A DNA stretch of 64,000 nucleotides from SYLG01 sp965226945 (GCA_965226945.1 OZ245717.1:2728001-2792000); one strand, 5' to 3'; shown: positions 23,775 through 33,113, numbered from the stretch's first letter. Numbers and translations are program-made. Notes: a model not told the origin generated them from the letters alone.

Positions 23775-26422
23775 AGCCTGAGTTCCCTTCGCAACGAAAT
23801 CCCGCAGTGGATTCCCCTTCGCGAACGATCCGGTCGCTCGGTTCGCTCTGGTTGACCTTGAGCCGCGCTCAATGGGTCGAGCGGCCCATGCGCGCCTTGC
23901 TTTTGATCGTGAGCATTGCCCTGGGAGTCGCGACCCTGGTGGGCACGCAGGCCTTGAGCAAGGGTCTGGCTGGTTCGCGCGCTAATCCCTTCTATCAGGG
24001 GTTCGATCTCCTGATCGTCAACGGCCGCGCCGGGGTGCCGATGGCCCTGGCCCAGGAGATTCGCACGCGGCCCCCGGAGGGAACGGACCGCTGCGTGAGC
24101 CTCGTCATGGGCAATGCGATCGCCCAGATCGAGGGGCAACCTCGCAATTTGCCTTTACTGGGAGTCGATACGTTTACCGGCACGGAAGCCACTCAGGAAT
24201 GGCCTGGGCAACTGGAAACGCTGCTGGAACCGGCCCGTTTTGTCGCGCTGCTTACCGGCATTCCCTGCCTGATGGGCTCGGAACTGGCCGCCTCGTTTCC
24301 AGGGGGCAAGCCTCCCGTCTATTTCGCATTGCGATCCGGCAACCAGACTTTACGGCTGGTGCCGATGGGGATCTTGCGCTTTGAGGGCGAACGCGCCCTA
24401 TTGAGCGGCCATCTCTTCTTGAGAGCGCCCGACGCCTCGCGGCTCATCTATCCCGAAAAACCGGGGAACGCGACCCTGATCGCGCTTGCAAGCAGCGGAC
24501 CGGCCGACAAAGCGTTCAAGGCGCTTGCTGACCAGGTGGGCGACCGCGCCGAGGTGCGCACCGTCGCCGCGGAAGAGGCGATGGTAGGGGAAGTCACCGC
24601 CGCGATGGAGCTGGGATTCGCCCTGGGCGGCGTGGGCGCGCTCGTCATTGGTCTGTTTTTGGTTTACAACGGCTTGTCGGTGGCGGTCGCCGAACGGCGA
24701 CATGAGATCGGCGTGCTGCGGGCCATGGGGGCAACTCGCTTCCAGGTCGCCGGCATGTTTCTGGGCGAAGCCGGTTTCAACGGATTTTTCGGATCGCTTT
24801 TGGGGATTCCTCTGGGCTGGGTGCTGGCGCGCGTGGTGGAAGGGCCAATGGGTTCGGCATTGGCCGAAGTGCTTGGCCGTTCGCTGGGATCGGGCGCCGT
24901 CTCGGTAAGCTGGCCGCTCATTGTCCTGGCACTCGTGGCGGGAACCGGCACCGCCATGCTCGCCGGGCTGGCGCCGGCGCTCTCGGCGGCCAACGAGCCA
25001 CCCGCCTCGACGGTCCGGCGCGGACCGCGACCCGCCACCGTGGGAACGATGACGCGCCTGGCCTTGACGGCGGCCGTCATCAGTGCACTGGGGGTTGCCG
25101 TAATCGCTTTGCGAACCGGGATGCCGATCCGCTGGGGTTCCTTTGGCGGACTGGTGCTGTTTCTTCTCGGCGGTCTGATCGCCACGCCCGTCATCGCCTT
25201 TCTGGTAGGTCAGGCGCTGCGGCCCTTGTTTCGCATGTTCCTGGGTATCGAAGGCCGCATGGCGGCGGACAACCTGATTGCCGAACCGGCACGCACGGGA
25301 CTGGTCGTGGCGGCTTTGGCAGCGACAGCAGGATTGTCGTTTCAGACGGCCGGCTTCATCCTTTCAAGCGAACATGCCATCTTTAGCTGGGTGCGCGAAA
25401 AGGTCGGAATGGACCTGATTCTGACCTCGGGTTCGGGGTTCACCAGTTACATTCGCTCGGTTTCGATGCGCGAACCGCTCATCGGAGAGATCAAGCAAGC
25501 GCTGGGCGACCGTCTCGATTCGATCATGGGAGCCCGGCTAGCGCGCTTTGATTTCAACAAGCAGGTCGTCTATGGCCTCGCCATCGACACCCATGCCTTT
25601 GCCGGCACGAAACGCCGCGACGAGCTCGACTTTGCGCAACGACTCGAGCTCTTTCCAAGACTCAATGAACCAGGCACCGTGCTGGTATCGGAGAACTTCT
25701 CGCAGATTCATGGAGTCAAAGTTGGAGAGCGGATCCGCCTCGCCGGACCCAATGGCCCGCTTGATCTCGAAGTCATTGGCACCGTCGTGGACTACACCTG
25801 GAGCCGCGGCGTCATCATCATGAACCGCGCCTGGTACAAGCAACAGTTCGCCGATCCGGAAATCGACATCATCGATCTGTTTCTCGCTCATCCCGAGAAG
25901 CCGGGCGAGTCCGATTCGGTTCGCAAGCTGATCGAAGAGCGCTGGGCCAAGCGCGAAGGGGTCTTCGTGATCGACCGCGCCACCTTGCTGGCGGAGGTGG
26001 GGCGCAACCTCAGGTCGGTTTACAACCTGGCCTACGCCCAGCAGGCGATTCTCGGAATGGTGGCGCTTCTGGGAGTGGTGAGCGCGCTGTTTGTTTCGGT
26101 GCTGCAAAGGCGGCGCGAGTTGGGGCTATTGCGCGCCGTGGGCGCCGATCGCAGTCAGATTTTCAAGACGGTGCTTGCCGAAGGGTTTTTGATGGGTCTT
26201 GCGGGCGCCGTGGCCGGGATTTTGCTCGGCCTATCGCTTGAGTGGTATGCGCTCGATCTGCTCATGATCGAAGAAGCGGGCATGAGTTTTCCGCTGCATG
26301 TGCCCTGGGCCATGCTGGGAATTGTGCTCGTTGTTTCTCCTCTGGTGGCCACCCTGGCGGCACTGGTTCCCGCCTGGTGGGCAACGCGCATCGAAATCGG
26401 CGACGCGCTCGCTTACGAATAA
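23771..26422 (+). CDS. FtsX-like ABC transporter permease (two-module)
   Basis: This is an 883-aa inner-membrane permease with the duplicated FtsX arrangement: an N-terminal helix (ALLLIVSIALGVATLVG), an extracytoplasmic MacB-like domain, a three-helix block around 280-400 (GALVIGLFLVYNGLSVAVAERRHEIGVLRAMGA), a further block near 430-490, a second periplasmic domain and a final three-helix block (AILGMVALLGVVSALFVSVLQRRRELGLLRAVGA). The two repeats of 'R-E-G-LRA-GA' are the coupling-helix motif of FtsX domains. The length and ten or so helices resemble single-chain homodimer-like permeases rather than MacB itself. It is translationally coupled to the ATPase. Substrate is unknown; lipoprotein release or peptide/antibiotic efflux is likely by family. 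Confidence 0.9.
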   Translation: MKPEFPSQRNPAVDSPSRTIRSLGSLWLTLSRAQWVERPMRALLLIVSIALGVATLVGTQALSKGLAGSRANPFYQGFDLLIVNGRAGVPMALAQEIRTRPPEGTDRCVSLVMGNAIAQIEGQPRNLPLLGVDTFTGTEATQEWPGQLETLLEPARFVALLTGIPCLMGSELAASFPGGKPPVYFALRSGNQTLRLVPMGILRFEGERALLSGHLFLRAPDASRLIYPEKPGNATLIALASSGPADKAFKALADQVGDRAEVRTVAAEEAMVGEVTAAMELGFALGGVGALVIGLFLVYNGLSVAVAERRHEIGVLRAMGATRFQVAGMFLGEAGFNGFFGSLLGIPLGWVLARVVEGPMGSALAEVLGRSLGSGAVSVSWPLIVLALVAGTGTAMLAGLAPALSAANEPPASTVRRGPRPATVGTMTRLALTAAVISALGVAVIALRTGMPIRWGSFGGLVLFLLGGLIATPVIAFLVGQALRPLFRMFLGIEGRMAADNLIAEPARTGLVVAALAATAGLSFQTAGFILSSEHAIFSWVREKVGMDLILTSGSGFTSYIRSVSMREPLIGEIKQALGDRLDSIMGARLARFDFNKQVVYGLAIDTHAFAGTKRRDELDFAQRLELFPRLNEPGTVLVSENFSQIHGVKVGERIRLAGPNGPLDLEVIGTVVDYTWSRGVIIMNRAWYKQQFADPEIDIIDLFLAHPEKPGESDSVRKLIEERWAKREGVFVIDRATLLAEVGRNLRSVYNLAYAQQAILGMVALLGVVSALFVSVLQRRRELGLLRAVGADRSQIFKTVLAEGFLMGLAGAVAGILLGLSLEWYALDLLMIEEAGMSFPLHVPWAMLGIVLVVSPLVATLAALVPAWWATRIEIGDALAYE

Positions 26423-26463
26423 GAGAGCATAGCGGCACTGGACACTGACGGGCAACGCTCTTC

Positions 26464-27912
26464 TCAGGGAGTGGCGCGACCTTGTTCGCGTTGTCCCGTC
26501 CCCCGGGTTTGCGTGAGGGTATCCCCCATGTCCGCACGGCATTTCTGAGCAAAATCGAGCAAGGCCTTGAATTCTTGAGCTTGGCGATCGGCAATGTCTT
26601 TGATTTCCGAGGGATCTTCGATGAGATCGTATAGCTCGGGTTTTTCGATCTTGCGGTTCTGATAAAGCGCCGGTTTGCCGTCCTTGCCGCCGGGCTTTCC
26701 CGCCAAGGTTCGGTAGGCGTGAGGCAACTGCAGCTTATAGCGGCCATCCGCGCTCGACACGGCCTGCAACTGATTGTTTTCGTAGTAGTAAGCGTAGCCC
26801 TCGTGGGGATTGCGCGCGGCTTCCTTGCCCATGATCCAATTCCAAACATCCTTACCATCGATGGAGGGCCCATTGTGCTCCATCTTCAACCGGCCGGCCA
26901 AGGTCGGCAGGATATCGATCGTCATGAAATTGGCATCGGAAACGGTATGGGGTGCAATCACGCCCGGCCAGCTCATGATGCAAGGCACGCGCAAACCGCC
27001 TTCGAAACAGGTCCCCTTCCCTTCGCGCCAGGGACCCGAACTGCCGGCATGCTCGCCATAACTGAGCCAGGGCCCATTGTCGCTGGAAAAGATGATCCAG
27101 GTGTTTTCGAGGGTACCGGTACGAGTCAGTTCGGCGACGATGCGGCCCACGCTGTCGTCAATCTCCTCGATCACATCGCCATAAAGACCCGCCGCGGATT
27201 TTCCCAGGAATTTCTCGCCGGCAAAGAGGGGCACATGCGGCATGCTGTGCGCCAGGTAAAGCAAGAACGGGGCCTTCTTTTTGGCGGCATCCTGAAGGAA
27301 CTCCAGGGCGAAGTCGGTGTACTGACCGGTCAGTTTGGCCTGGTCGGCCGCCGTGACCTGAGGATTGATCACTTTTTCGCCTTTGAGCAAGGGCAACGGC
27401 GGATAGGTTCCCGCCTTGGCCTCCGGGTGAAAAGGCCACATGTCGTTGGAATAGGGCAGCCCCAGATAACGATCGAAGCCGTGACGCGTGGGCAAAAATG
27501 GGGGCAAGTGACCCAGGTGCCATTTGCCGACCGCCGCGGTCTGGTAGCCGGCGCGCTTGACCAGTTCGGCGAGCGTCTCTTCAGAAGCGGCAATGCCATG
27601 GCGCGCATTGGGCCCAAGCGCCCCATGCAGGCCAAGACGGTTGGGATAGCAGCCGGTCAAAAGCGCGGTGCGTGAAGCGGAGCAGACCGGTTGGGCCACA
27701 TGAAAGTTCGTGAACTTGCGGCCGCTTGCGGCAAGCTTGTCGAGATGGGGCGTGCGGATCTTTTTCGCGCCATAAGGGCCGATATCGCCGTAGCCCATGT
27801 CATCGCAGTAGACAATGACAACGTTGGGACGGCTGCGATCGGCATCGCCCTCGGCAGCAGTCAGGGAAGCGAGGCAAAACAACAAGGGATTCATGCACGG
27901 CATGGCAACCAT
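26464..27912 (-). CDS. Exported sulfatase (Cys-type)
   Basis: This is a 482-aa arylsulfatase-family enzyme that removes sulfate esters, probably from polysaccharides. The signal peptide (MNPLLFCLASLTAAEG) ends near residue 20-25. PNVVIVYCDDMGYGDIG holds the first metal aspartates. The active-site motif is VCSASRTALLTGCYPNR, where the cysteine must be converted to formylglycine (consensus C-x-A/P-x-R). FSSDNGPWLSYGEHAG is the second metal motif (DNG) and KWHLGHLPPF carries the K-x-H pair. GGLRVPCIMSWPG completes the family pattern. Relatively long C-terminus with a charged tail. GGAG lies eight bases before the ATG at 27912. It ends 41 bases from the convergent ABC permease and is followed by no other gene on its strand. 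Confidence 0.93.
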   Translation of the reverse strand: MVAMPCMNPLLFCLASLTAAEGDADRSRPNVVIVYCDDMGYGDIGPYGAKKIRTPHLDKLAASGRKFTNFHVAQPVCSASRTALLTGCYPNRLGLHGALGPNARHGIAASEETLAELVKRAGYQTAAVGKWHLGHLPPFLPTRHGFDRYLGLPYSNDMWPFHPEAKAGTYPPLPLLKGEKVINPQVTAADQAKLTGQYTDFALEFLQDAAKKKAPFLLYLAHSMPHVPLFAGEKFLGKSAAGLYGDVIEEIDDSVGRIVAELTRTGTLENTWIIFSSDNGPWLSYGEHAGSSGPWREGKGTCFEGGLRVPCIMSWPGVIAPHTVSDANFMTIDILPTLAGRLKMEHNGPSIDGKDVWNWIMGKEAARNPHEGYAYYYENNQLQAVSSADGRYKLQLPHAYRTLAGKPGGKDGKPALYQNRKIEKPELYDLIEDPSEIKDIADRQAQEFKALLDFAQKCRADMGDTLTQTRGTGQREQGRATP

Positions 27913-27942
27913 CGAGGATACTCCGAGGCGGGCGAGGACAAT

Positions 27943-28734
27943 CTATTGCGTGGAAGCGGGAGGGACATCGTCCTGCGGTTTGGGAAAGTGGTGTAGGCCT
28001 GGCGTGGTGGGCATCGGTCCCAGGTGGGCGGGCCAGGACTTCAAGAGGATGAAATTGCCGATGCGGCCATGCCGCCACAACTCCCAGAGTTGCAAGCCAT
28101 CGGTTTTCATGGCGAGGCCATATCCGGGAACGAGCGGAGCCAGCGCATAAAAGAGGCTGAGGAAGGCCGCTTCATTCAAGACGGCGGTGAACCGGTTTGC
28201 GGGAAACCAGAGAAATTGACCGGCGGCCCCGGTCGGCTGAAGACCCTTGAAGTGCGTCAAAATATTTCCAAATGGAGGAACATGATAAAAGAAGACGGCC
28301 AGGCCGAGGCACAAACCAAACCAGAGAAGATTCGCCAACGGGCCGCCGCAGAGCATCACCGCGAAACGAAATCCCATGCGCGGATCGAGCGGGAGATCGA
28401 AGCGGACCAGGGCGGGCGCTCGATTCCAATCGCGATGGAAGTGCGCCTCCCATCGCTTGGGCCCTTTTTGAAAGCAAAAAACTCCCAGAACCAGTTGCCG
28501 CGGATTGAATTTCAATAGGAGGCCGGCGGCCAGGTGCCCCAGTTCATGAACGGAAAAGGCCAAAACGAACAGAGGGAACCAGAGCAAGCCGGCGAGCATC
28601 GTCCCAAAGGTATCTCCCGCCAAGCCCAGCACAATCGCCTGCCAAAAAGGGACAACAATGAGGCAGACGACGGTCAATACGGCCGTGAGCAGTTTTGCAA
28701 AAAGATCGAATAGAGGGCCAAAGATACGGTTCAT
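27943..28734 (-). CDS. M50-like (site-2 protease-type) membrane metalloprotease
   Basis: This is a 263-aa integral membrane protein with about five hydrophobic segments. The zinc motif HELGH lies in the third helix (FVLAFSVHELGHLAAGLLL, residues about 58-76). In M50 proteases the third zinc ligand is an aspartate in a later helix; the candidate here is less clear, near NLLWFG/ANRF. The cytoplasmic loop between helices is rich in R and W (FQKGPKRWEAHFHRDW). M50 members cleave transmembrane or lipid-linked substrates, but inactive relatives with HExxH exist. It starts 822 bases upstream of the sulfatase start and only 30 bases separate the two genes, so cotranscription with the sulfatase is likely. 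Whether it is a protease or only a homologue is unproven. Confidence 0.72.
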   Translation of the reverse strand: MNRIFGPLFDLFAKLLTAVLTVVCLIVVPFWQAIVLGLAGDTFGTMLAGLLWFPLFVLAFSVHELGHLAAGLLLKFNPRQLVLGVFCFQKGPKRWEAHFHRDWNRAPALVRFDLPLDPRMGFRFAVMLCGGPLANLLWFGLCLGLAVFFYHVPPFGNILTHFKGLQPTGAAGQFLWFPANRFTAVLNEAAFLSLFYALAPLVPGYGLAMKTDGLQLWELWRHGRIGNFILLKSWPAHLGPMPTTPGLHHFPKPQDDVPPASTQ

Positions 28735-29040
28735 GCATTTATCGCAATGATTTTTGCCGGTTTTTTCATTGATTTTGATTGCGCTTGATTTGGGTCATGG
28801 AAAAGGCGCCCCGTTCGCGGCAGGCGGATCGGGCCTCCTCCGCGAAAGGGAGTGTCCATTATCTTGGCCATCGGGTGTAACATCGGCAACCTGGGCACCG
28901 AGAGAGAGGTGAACCTTTCGAGGAAAAATTCGCCTCCTCCGGCTCCCTCTGACCTAAGGTAAGGGAAGGAGCATTGGTCTTGAAACCGTGGGGCTTTCTC
29001 GCGGACACCGAGGATGGGTAGGGACGAAGTTGTGCCATCG

Positions 29041-29949
29041 ATGAAGGGAAAGATCTGCCTGGTTACGGGGGGCACCGCCGGAATCGGCGAGGCCACGGCC
29101 CGGGAGTTGGCCCACCGCGGCGCCACGGTGGTCATTGTCGGCAGGAGTTCGGCGCGCTGCCAGGCAACGGTCGATGCGATTCGCAAGGTGAGCAACAACT
29201 CTTCGGTGGAGTTCCTCGTTGCCGATCTTTCTTCGCAGGCCGAAGTGCGCCGTTTGGCTCGGGAGTTTTTGGAGCGCCACGATCGCTTGCATCTTTTGAT
29301 CAATAATGCCGGGGCCCTGTTTGCGCTGCGCCGAGAAAGCGTTGAGGGCATCGAGATGACCCTGGCGCTCAATCACCTCGCTTATTTCCTTCTCACGAAC
29401 CTTTTGCTCGACACGCTCAAAAAAAGCGCCCCGGCGCGCATCATCAATGTCTCGTCGCGCGCCCATGATGATGCCAAGGGTTTCGACTTTGACGATCCGC
29501 AGGCAAGGGCCAAATCGTACGGTCAATCGGAAGGGAGCAGTCTCTTCTATTGCCTGGTCATGCCCTGGGCTCATCCGGGGTTTGCTCAATATGCCCAAAC
29601 AAAACTAGCCAATATTCTATTCACTTTTGCATTGGCCAAAAATCTGGAAGGCTCTGGCGTCACGGTCAACGCGCTCGATCCGGGCTTTGTGGCGACTCAG
29701 TTCACCACCGGCAACGGTTCGCTGGGATGGTTCATGCGGTTGTGGTCGAACGTCTTTGGCATCACGCCTGAGGAGGGGGCGAAAACCTCGATCTACCTGG
29801 CGAGTTCTCCTGAAGTCGAGGGGGTCACCGGCAAGTACTTTATCCGGTCTGCCCAGGCAAGTCCCTCGACTTATGCCTGCGACCCCGTGGCGATGAGGAA
29901 GCTATGGGAGCTCTCCGAGCAACTGACGGCTAGCCGGGTCGTCGCCTAA
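29041..29949 (+). CDS. Short-chain dehydrogenase/reductase (retinol dehydrogenase-like)
   Basis: This is an SDR of about 302 aa. The NAD(P)-binding motif TGGTAGIG follows directly after the start at 29041, and an ATG at 29014 would add nine unsupported residues. NNAG is present as ILLINNAGALFAL. The catalytic serine lies in INVSSRAH and the YxxxK pair is in YAQTKLANI. The sequence RSSARCQATVDAIRK after the second strand (R at the second-strand end) favours NADP. The long loop before the YxxxK (GSSLFYCLVMPWAHPG) is an insertion relative to typical members. The C-terminal part EEGAKTSIYLASSPEVEGVTGKYF matches retinol/WW-domain oxidoreductase-like SDRs. It converges with the TetR gene (383 bases away). 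Substrate unknown. Confidence 0.88.
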   Translation: MKGKICLVTGGTAGIGEATARELAHRGATVVIVGRSSARCQATVDAIRKVSNNSSVEFLVADLSSQAEVRRLAREFLERHDRLHLLINNAGALFALRRESVEGIEMTLALNHLAYFLLTNLLLDTLKKSAPARIINVSSRAHDDAKGFDFDDPQARAKSYGQSEGSSLFYCLVMPWAHPGFAQYAQTKLANILFTFALAKNLEGSGVTVNALDPGFVATQFTTGNGSLGWFMRLWSNVFGITPEEGAKTSIYLASSPEVEGVTGKYFIRSAQASPSTYACDPVAMRKLWELSEQLTASRVVA

Positions 29950-30332
29950 ATCGTTTCCTTTCTTCTTGAACGCGCAAGCCGGGGTTAAGCGCGCAAAACC
30001 GCGTCAAAAATGAAAAAAACAGGGACGAACGCTCTCATCGATTTCTGTCATTCTTGGCCCACGCGGCGCGACTCGACGAGGCGCACGATCTCCAGCTGAG
30101 CAGTGAAGCGCGGAAGTTGGCCGTGTCGCATCAAAAAAAGCGGAACCGTCACCCATAATGGCCGGCTCCATCGATGGCTAGTTCATATAAGGCGAAGGCG
30201 GTCGCCTTCAGCCAAACCGCCCATACGGTCAAAAACCGCTCAAAAACACAAAAAAAACGAAAAAATGCGAAAAGAAACCGAATGCCTGGTTTGTTTTTAC
30301 CTGCACTGGAGGCGGTGGGGGCGAAGAGAAAC
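29950..30332. other. Gene-free region between convergent genes
   Basis: No credible gene was found between the SDR and TetR stop codons. It contains A-rich tracts (CAAAAACACAAAAAAAACG near 30240) and a short perfect hairpin GAAGGCG-GT-CGCCTTC near 30196-30211 that lacks a T-tract; it might serve as a bidirectional transcription end. Nothing else is recognisable. Confidence 0.5.
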
Positions 30333-31007
30333 CTATGGCTGCAGTGAGCGTTTCAGGTGTTGTTTGAGGTTTTCGAAATTGGCGCTCAGCAGATGCGGAT
30401 CGCGGTAGGTCCTCGCCAGAAGGATCGTCCCCTGAATGACGGCGACCATATGTCGAGCCAGTTCGGCGGCATCGGGCCTTGCAGGAAAGCTGTCAACGCG
30501 GGTGCGGGCATTCATGTTGAGTTGAAGCCGTTCCTGCGCCGATTGCTGGAGGACCTGTTCCAGATAAGGCTGAAATTCGAGTGCCATCTCTTCGAAGCAT
30601 TCCGCCAACCTCTTGCGAAACGCCTCGTGGGTATCGCTTAGCGACGCGCTCAAATTCCCAATGACGCAGCCGCCGGCGAGCAGCTTGCGATTGGCGATCA
30701 TTCGCTCCACTGCGTCGAGTCTGTGAAAAAGTCGCGCCAGCGGATCGGCAATCGCGGCAAGCGGAATCTCCTGTTCGAGCCGATCGATTTCCTGACGCCT
30801 TTTTTCCATGTGGCGCTTGAGTACCGCGAAGCCCAGATCTTCCTTGCCTGCGAAATGATGAAAGAATGCACCGGTCGAAACTTCCGCGGAGCGGCGCACT
30901 TCCTCAAGCGTCGTGTGGTGGTAACCCTTCAGGGCAAACAGCCCGCCGGCCGCGCGGATGATTTTTTCCCGCGTGACGAGGGCTCGAGGTTGCTGAATAT
31001 TGCGCAT
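30333..31007 (-). CDS. TetR/AcrR-family transcriptional regulator
   Basis: This is a 224-aa repressor-type protein. The N-terminal helix-turn-helix (TREKIIRAAGGLFALKGYHHTTLEEV, then GAFFHHFAGKEDL) is a textbook TetR domain. The C-terminal ligand-binding part has GCVIGNLSASLSDTHEAFRKRL, a pattern seen in the branch that contains NemR- and AcuR-like regulators of reactive carbonyl or alkene responses. The C-terminus ends in a hydrophobic helix (ARHMVAVIQGTILLARTY) typical of dimerisation. A likely operator lies just upstream (31026-31041), suggesting autoregulation and possible control of genes in the surrounding region such as the convergent SDR. The ligand is unknown. Confidence 0.92.
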   Translation of the reverse strand: MRNIQQPRALVTREKIIRAAGGLFALKGYHHTTLEEVRRSAEVSTGAFFHHFAGKEDLGFAVLKRHMEKRRQEIDRLEQEIPLAAIADPLARLFHRLDAVERMIANRKLLAGGCVIGNLSASLSDTHEAFRKRLAECFEEMALEFQPYLEQVLQQSAQERLQLNMNARTRVDSFPARPDAAELARHMVAVIQGTILLARTYRDPHLLSANFENLKQHLKRSLQP

Positions 31008-31025
31008 CCGTCCGTCCTGGAAAAT

Positions 31026-31041
31026 CAGACGATTCGGTCTG
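31026..31041. promoter_or_regulatory. Candidate TetR operator
   Basis: The palindrome CAGAC-GATTCG-GTCTG has perfect 5-bp arms separated by six bases and lies 19 bases upstream of the TetR start codon. Its AGAC...GTCT core matches the type of operator used by related TetR regulators (arms ending GAC/GTC). It is a candidate only, because a single site cannot be confirmed without comparison. Confidence 0.45.
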
Positions 31042-31427
31042 TTGTGGTTGAGCGAACACGACCGCGATCGAGTTGTTGATCGCGCGCATCGCCGCCTTGG
31101 CGAAACCTCTTGCTAACCCGCTTGGGCGGCCTGTATGTTCATCGTAAATAGAGAGCCAATTTCATGATGTAACCAAAAACGGCGGAACATTACGAATATG
31201 TAATAAAACATCGGCGTCTTTCACGAAATCTACCAATTCAACGTCGCTTATTCATTTTCTTCAAAGCCATTCATTAAAATCACCGGCCTCCGGACAAATA
31301 TTCTTCAATTTCACATGGAAACCTGACTGTCGCTCCAGGCGGCAATTAAGGAAGATGATTTAAGTCGGTCGATTTGATCAAAATATCAATGGCCCTGAAG
31401 GCAGCGGCCTGCTTCAATGGAATCACC
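31042..31427. other. AT-rich intergenic region upstream of the lipoprotein gene
   Basis: This region contains no convincing gene. Between about 31140 and 31330 the sequence is much more AT-rich than its surroundings (ATGATGTAACCAAAAACGGC, AATATGTAATAAAACATC). It probably holds promoters for the divergent TetR and lipoprotein genes, but no clear -35/-10 pair was assigned. Confidence 0.5.
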
Positions 31428-31871
31428 ATGAGATTCATTACTCTCTTTGGTTTTGTCGGGCTCTTTACCCTACTTGGATGCTCCTCTGAGCCCTCTCGCT
31501 ATTCGATTCATGGAACGGTGAAGATCGCCGGCACACCCGCCGGTTTTACTTCTCTTAAGTTCTTCCCGACCGGGCCCGGAGCCGATCCCACCTTTGGCGG
31601 CGTGGCTACCTGCGATTCCTCCGGCAAGTTCGAAATCGGCTCCGACGGAAAGAACACCGGCCTGCCGGCCGGCAAATACAAGGTCGTTTTCACCCAGACT
31701 TTGATTAACGGCAGACCAGCCCTCGGCGGCAGCGGCGGCAAGAAGTCGGAAAGGCAAGCCAACGAAACCGATGGCGCGCCCGTCGCCTATCGCGATGTCG
31801 GGACCACTCCCGAAGAAGTCACGATCAGCGGCTCTTCTAAGACTTTTGATTTTGATCTCAAGAAAAAGTAA
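31428..31871 (+). CDS. Lipoprotein with carboxypeptidase regulatory-like fold
   Basis: This is a small lipoprotein of about 147 aa. The signal MRFITLFGFVGLFTLLGCSS ends in the lipobox LLGC, with the cysteine at residue 18, so it is expected to be lipid-anchored. The mature part begins YSIHGTVKIAGTPAGFTSLKFFP and contains GKFEIGSDGKNTGLPAGKYKVVFTQ, the beta-sandwich pattern of carboxypeptidase regulatory-like domains that planctomycete lipoproteins commonly carry. I used the ATG at 31428 because it gives a proper signal peptide; an ATG at 31374 adds 18 non-signal residues. It is 81 bases upstream of the DUF1559 gene and the two are probably cotranscribed. The SGGKKSERQANETDG linker near the C-terminus is charged and likely disordered. 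Confidence 0.8.
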   Translation: MRFITLFGFVGLFTLLGCSSEPSRYSIHGTVKIAGTPAGFTSLKFFPTGPGADPTFGGVATCDSSGKFEIGSDGKNTGLPAGKYKVVFTQTLINGRPALGGSGGKKSERQANETDGAPVAYRDVGTTPEEVTISGSSKTFDFDLKKK

Positions 31872-31952
31872 TCTCTATATAGCAATACGATCACATATTT
31901 ATCGAAATTGTTTCCAGCGTCCGTTCGTCCTTGTTATTTTTAAGGAGTTATC

Positions 31953-33011
31953 ATGCTTCGTCAGCGTAGATCGGGTTTCACCCTTATTGAATTGCTGGTG
32001 GTGATCGCCATCATTGCCGTGTTGATCGGGCTTCTGGTTCCCGCCGTGCAAAAAGTGCGCGAAGCGGCCAACCGCATGTCCTGCTCCAACAACCTCAAGC
32101 AAATTGGCCTGGCTTTCCACAACATTCATTCGACCGAAGCCAAATTCCCGCCCGCGGCCCTCGACAACGGCGCCATGTGGTCGGCCTGGTTGACCCCCTA
32201 CCTGGAACAAGACAACCTTTATAAGGCGATGTGGCTCGTTCCCGAAAACGGCCACATGGACGACACGACCCCTGGCCAACCCGGCTCCAACGGCGACTGG
32301 GCCGCTCCCAACCCCGGCTTCCCCAACGCGAACATCACGAATCCTGGATCGGTCGGCGGCGCCTGGGGCCCCGCGACCGAACGCTGCGTTGCCGCTTGCG
32401 AAACCAAGATCAACATGTTCCGCTGCCCTTCCGCCGCAGTCCCCGAGTATGTTTACACCCCCAGCTACGAAGACTGGATCGTGCAAAAGCGCGTTCCCGC
32501 CAGCTACGCGGTTTGCGCCAGCGGCCTGCGCCAGCAATTGAATGTTCCCGCCGACATCACGAACCTCGACGGTCCCTTTACCGTGGAATACACCGGCGCG
32601 GGCGGCCGGCGCCTGCGCGTCGCCGATATCCTCGACGGCCTGACCAACACCATCTTCGTTGGCGAGGAAGCATTCGACCTCAAACAGCGCTACGAAGTCT
32701 CTGAACTCGATTTGTCGGGAGTGGCTCGCCGCAAAGCGGTCTGGGAATTCGGTTCCGATAGCATCGACTGCCAGATGAGCTATAACGAAGCGGCCGGCTC
32801 GACCGGCGTCGCCATGAACCTGCCCAAGGTCACCGCCACCTCGGGCGCCGCGCTCGAAGCCTACATCTGCGGTTTCAGCAGCCGCCATCCCGGCGGGGCC
32901 AATTTCCTCATGGGCGACGGCTCGGTCCGCTTCATCACCCAGGGCATCACCCCGGCGACCTACAGCGCCCTTGGCACCAGGTCCAATGGCGAAGTTGTCG
33001 GCGACTATTAA
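31953..33011 (+). CDS. DUF1559 protein with prepilin-type N-terminus
   Basis: This is a 352-aa planctomycete-type pseudopilin. Residues 8-30 (GFTLIELLVVIAIIAVLIGLL) are a type IV prepilin signal: cleavage after glycine, F+1 and E+5, then a hydrophobic helix. KVREAANRMSCSNNLKQIGLAFHN and later the tail HPGGANFLMGDGSVRFI are the DUF1559 hallmarks. Between them is a long globular body with conserved CxxA and PYLEQDNLY. AAGGAG lies five bases before the ATG. Such proteins are numerous in planctomycete genomes; their function is unproven, though a surface pseudopilin is usually assumed. A strong terminator follows 41 bases later, so the lipoprotein and this gene form one unit. Confidence 0.95.
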   Translation: MLRQRRSGFTLIELLVVIAIIAVLIGLLVPAVQKVREAANRMSCSNNLKQIGLAFHNIHSTEAKFPPAALDNGAMWSAWLTPYLEQDNLYKAMWLVPENGHMDDTTPGQPGSNGDWAAPNPGFPNANITNPGSVGGAWGPATERCVAACETKINMFRCPSAAVPEYVYTPSYEDWIVQKRVPASYAVCASGLRQQLNVPADITNLDGPFTVEYTGAGGRRLRVADILDGLTNTIFVGEEAFDLKQRYEVSELDLSGVARRKAVWEFGSDSIDCQMSYNEAAGSTGVAMNLPKVTATSGAALEAYICGFSSRHPGGANFLMGDGSVRFITQGITPATYSALGTRSNGEVVGDY

Positions 33012-33051
33012 TCGTCCGACCGACTCGATTTCGGTTTGATAGGAATCTTGC

Positions 33052-33085
33052 AAGGGAGCGGACCGGCGTCCGCTCCCTTGATTTT
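33052..33085 (+). terminator. Intrinsic terminator after the DUF1559 gene
   Basis: A 12-bp perfect stem AAGGGAGCGGAC / GTCCGCTCCCTT with a CGGC loop (33052-33079) is followed by GATTTT. It sits 40 bases after the stop codon and 29 bases ahead of the next gene, which therefore needs its own promoter. Confidence 0.85.
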
Positions 33086-33113
33086 CGGAAATCTTTAAGC
33101 GTGCCATTTCATC

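Noticed and set aside
26719..27675. Plus-strand frame of 318 codons opposite a sulfatase
   Set aside because: The opposite strand has all sulfatase motifs; this frame has none.
30196..30211. Hairpin GAAGGCG-GT-CGCCTTC as an intrinsic terminator
   Set aside because: No T-tract follows on either strand and the loop is only two bases.
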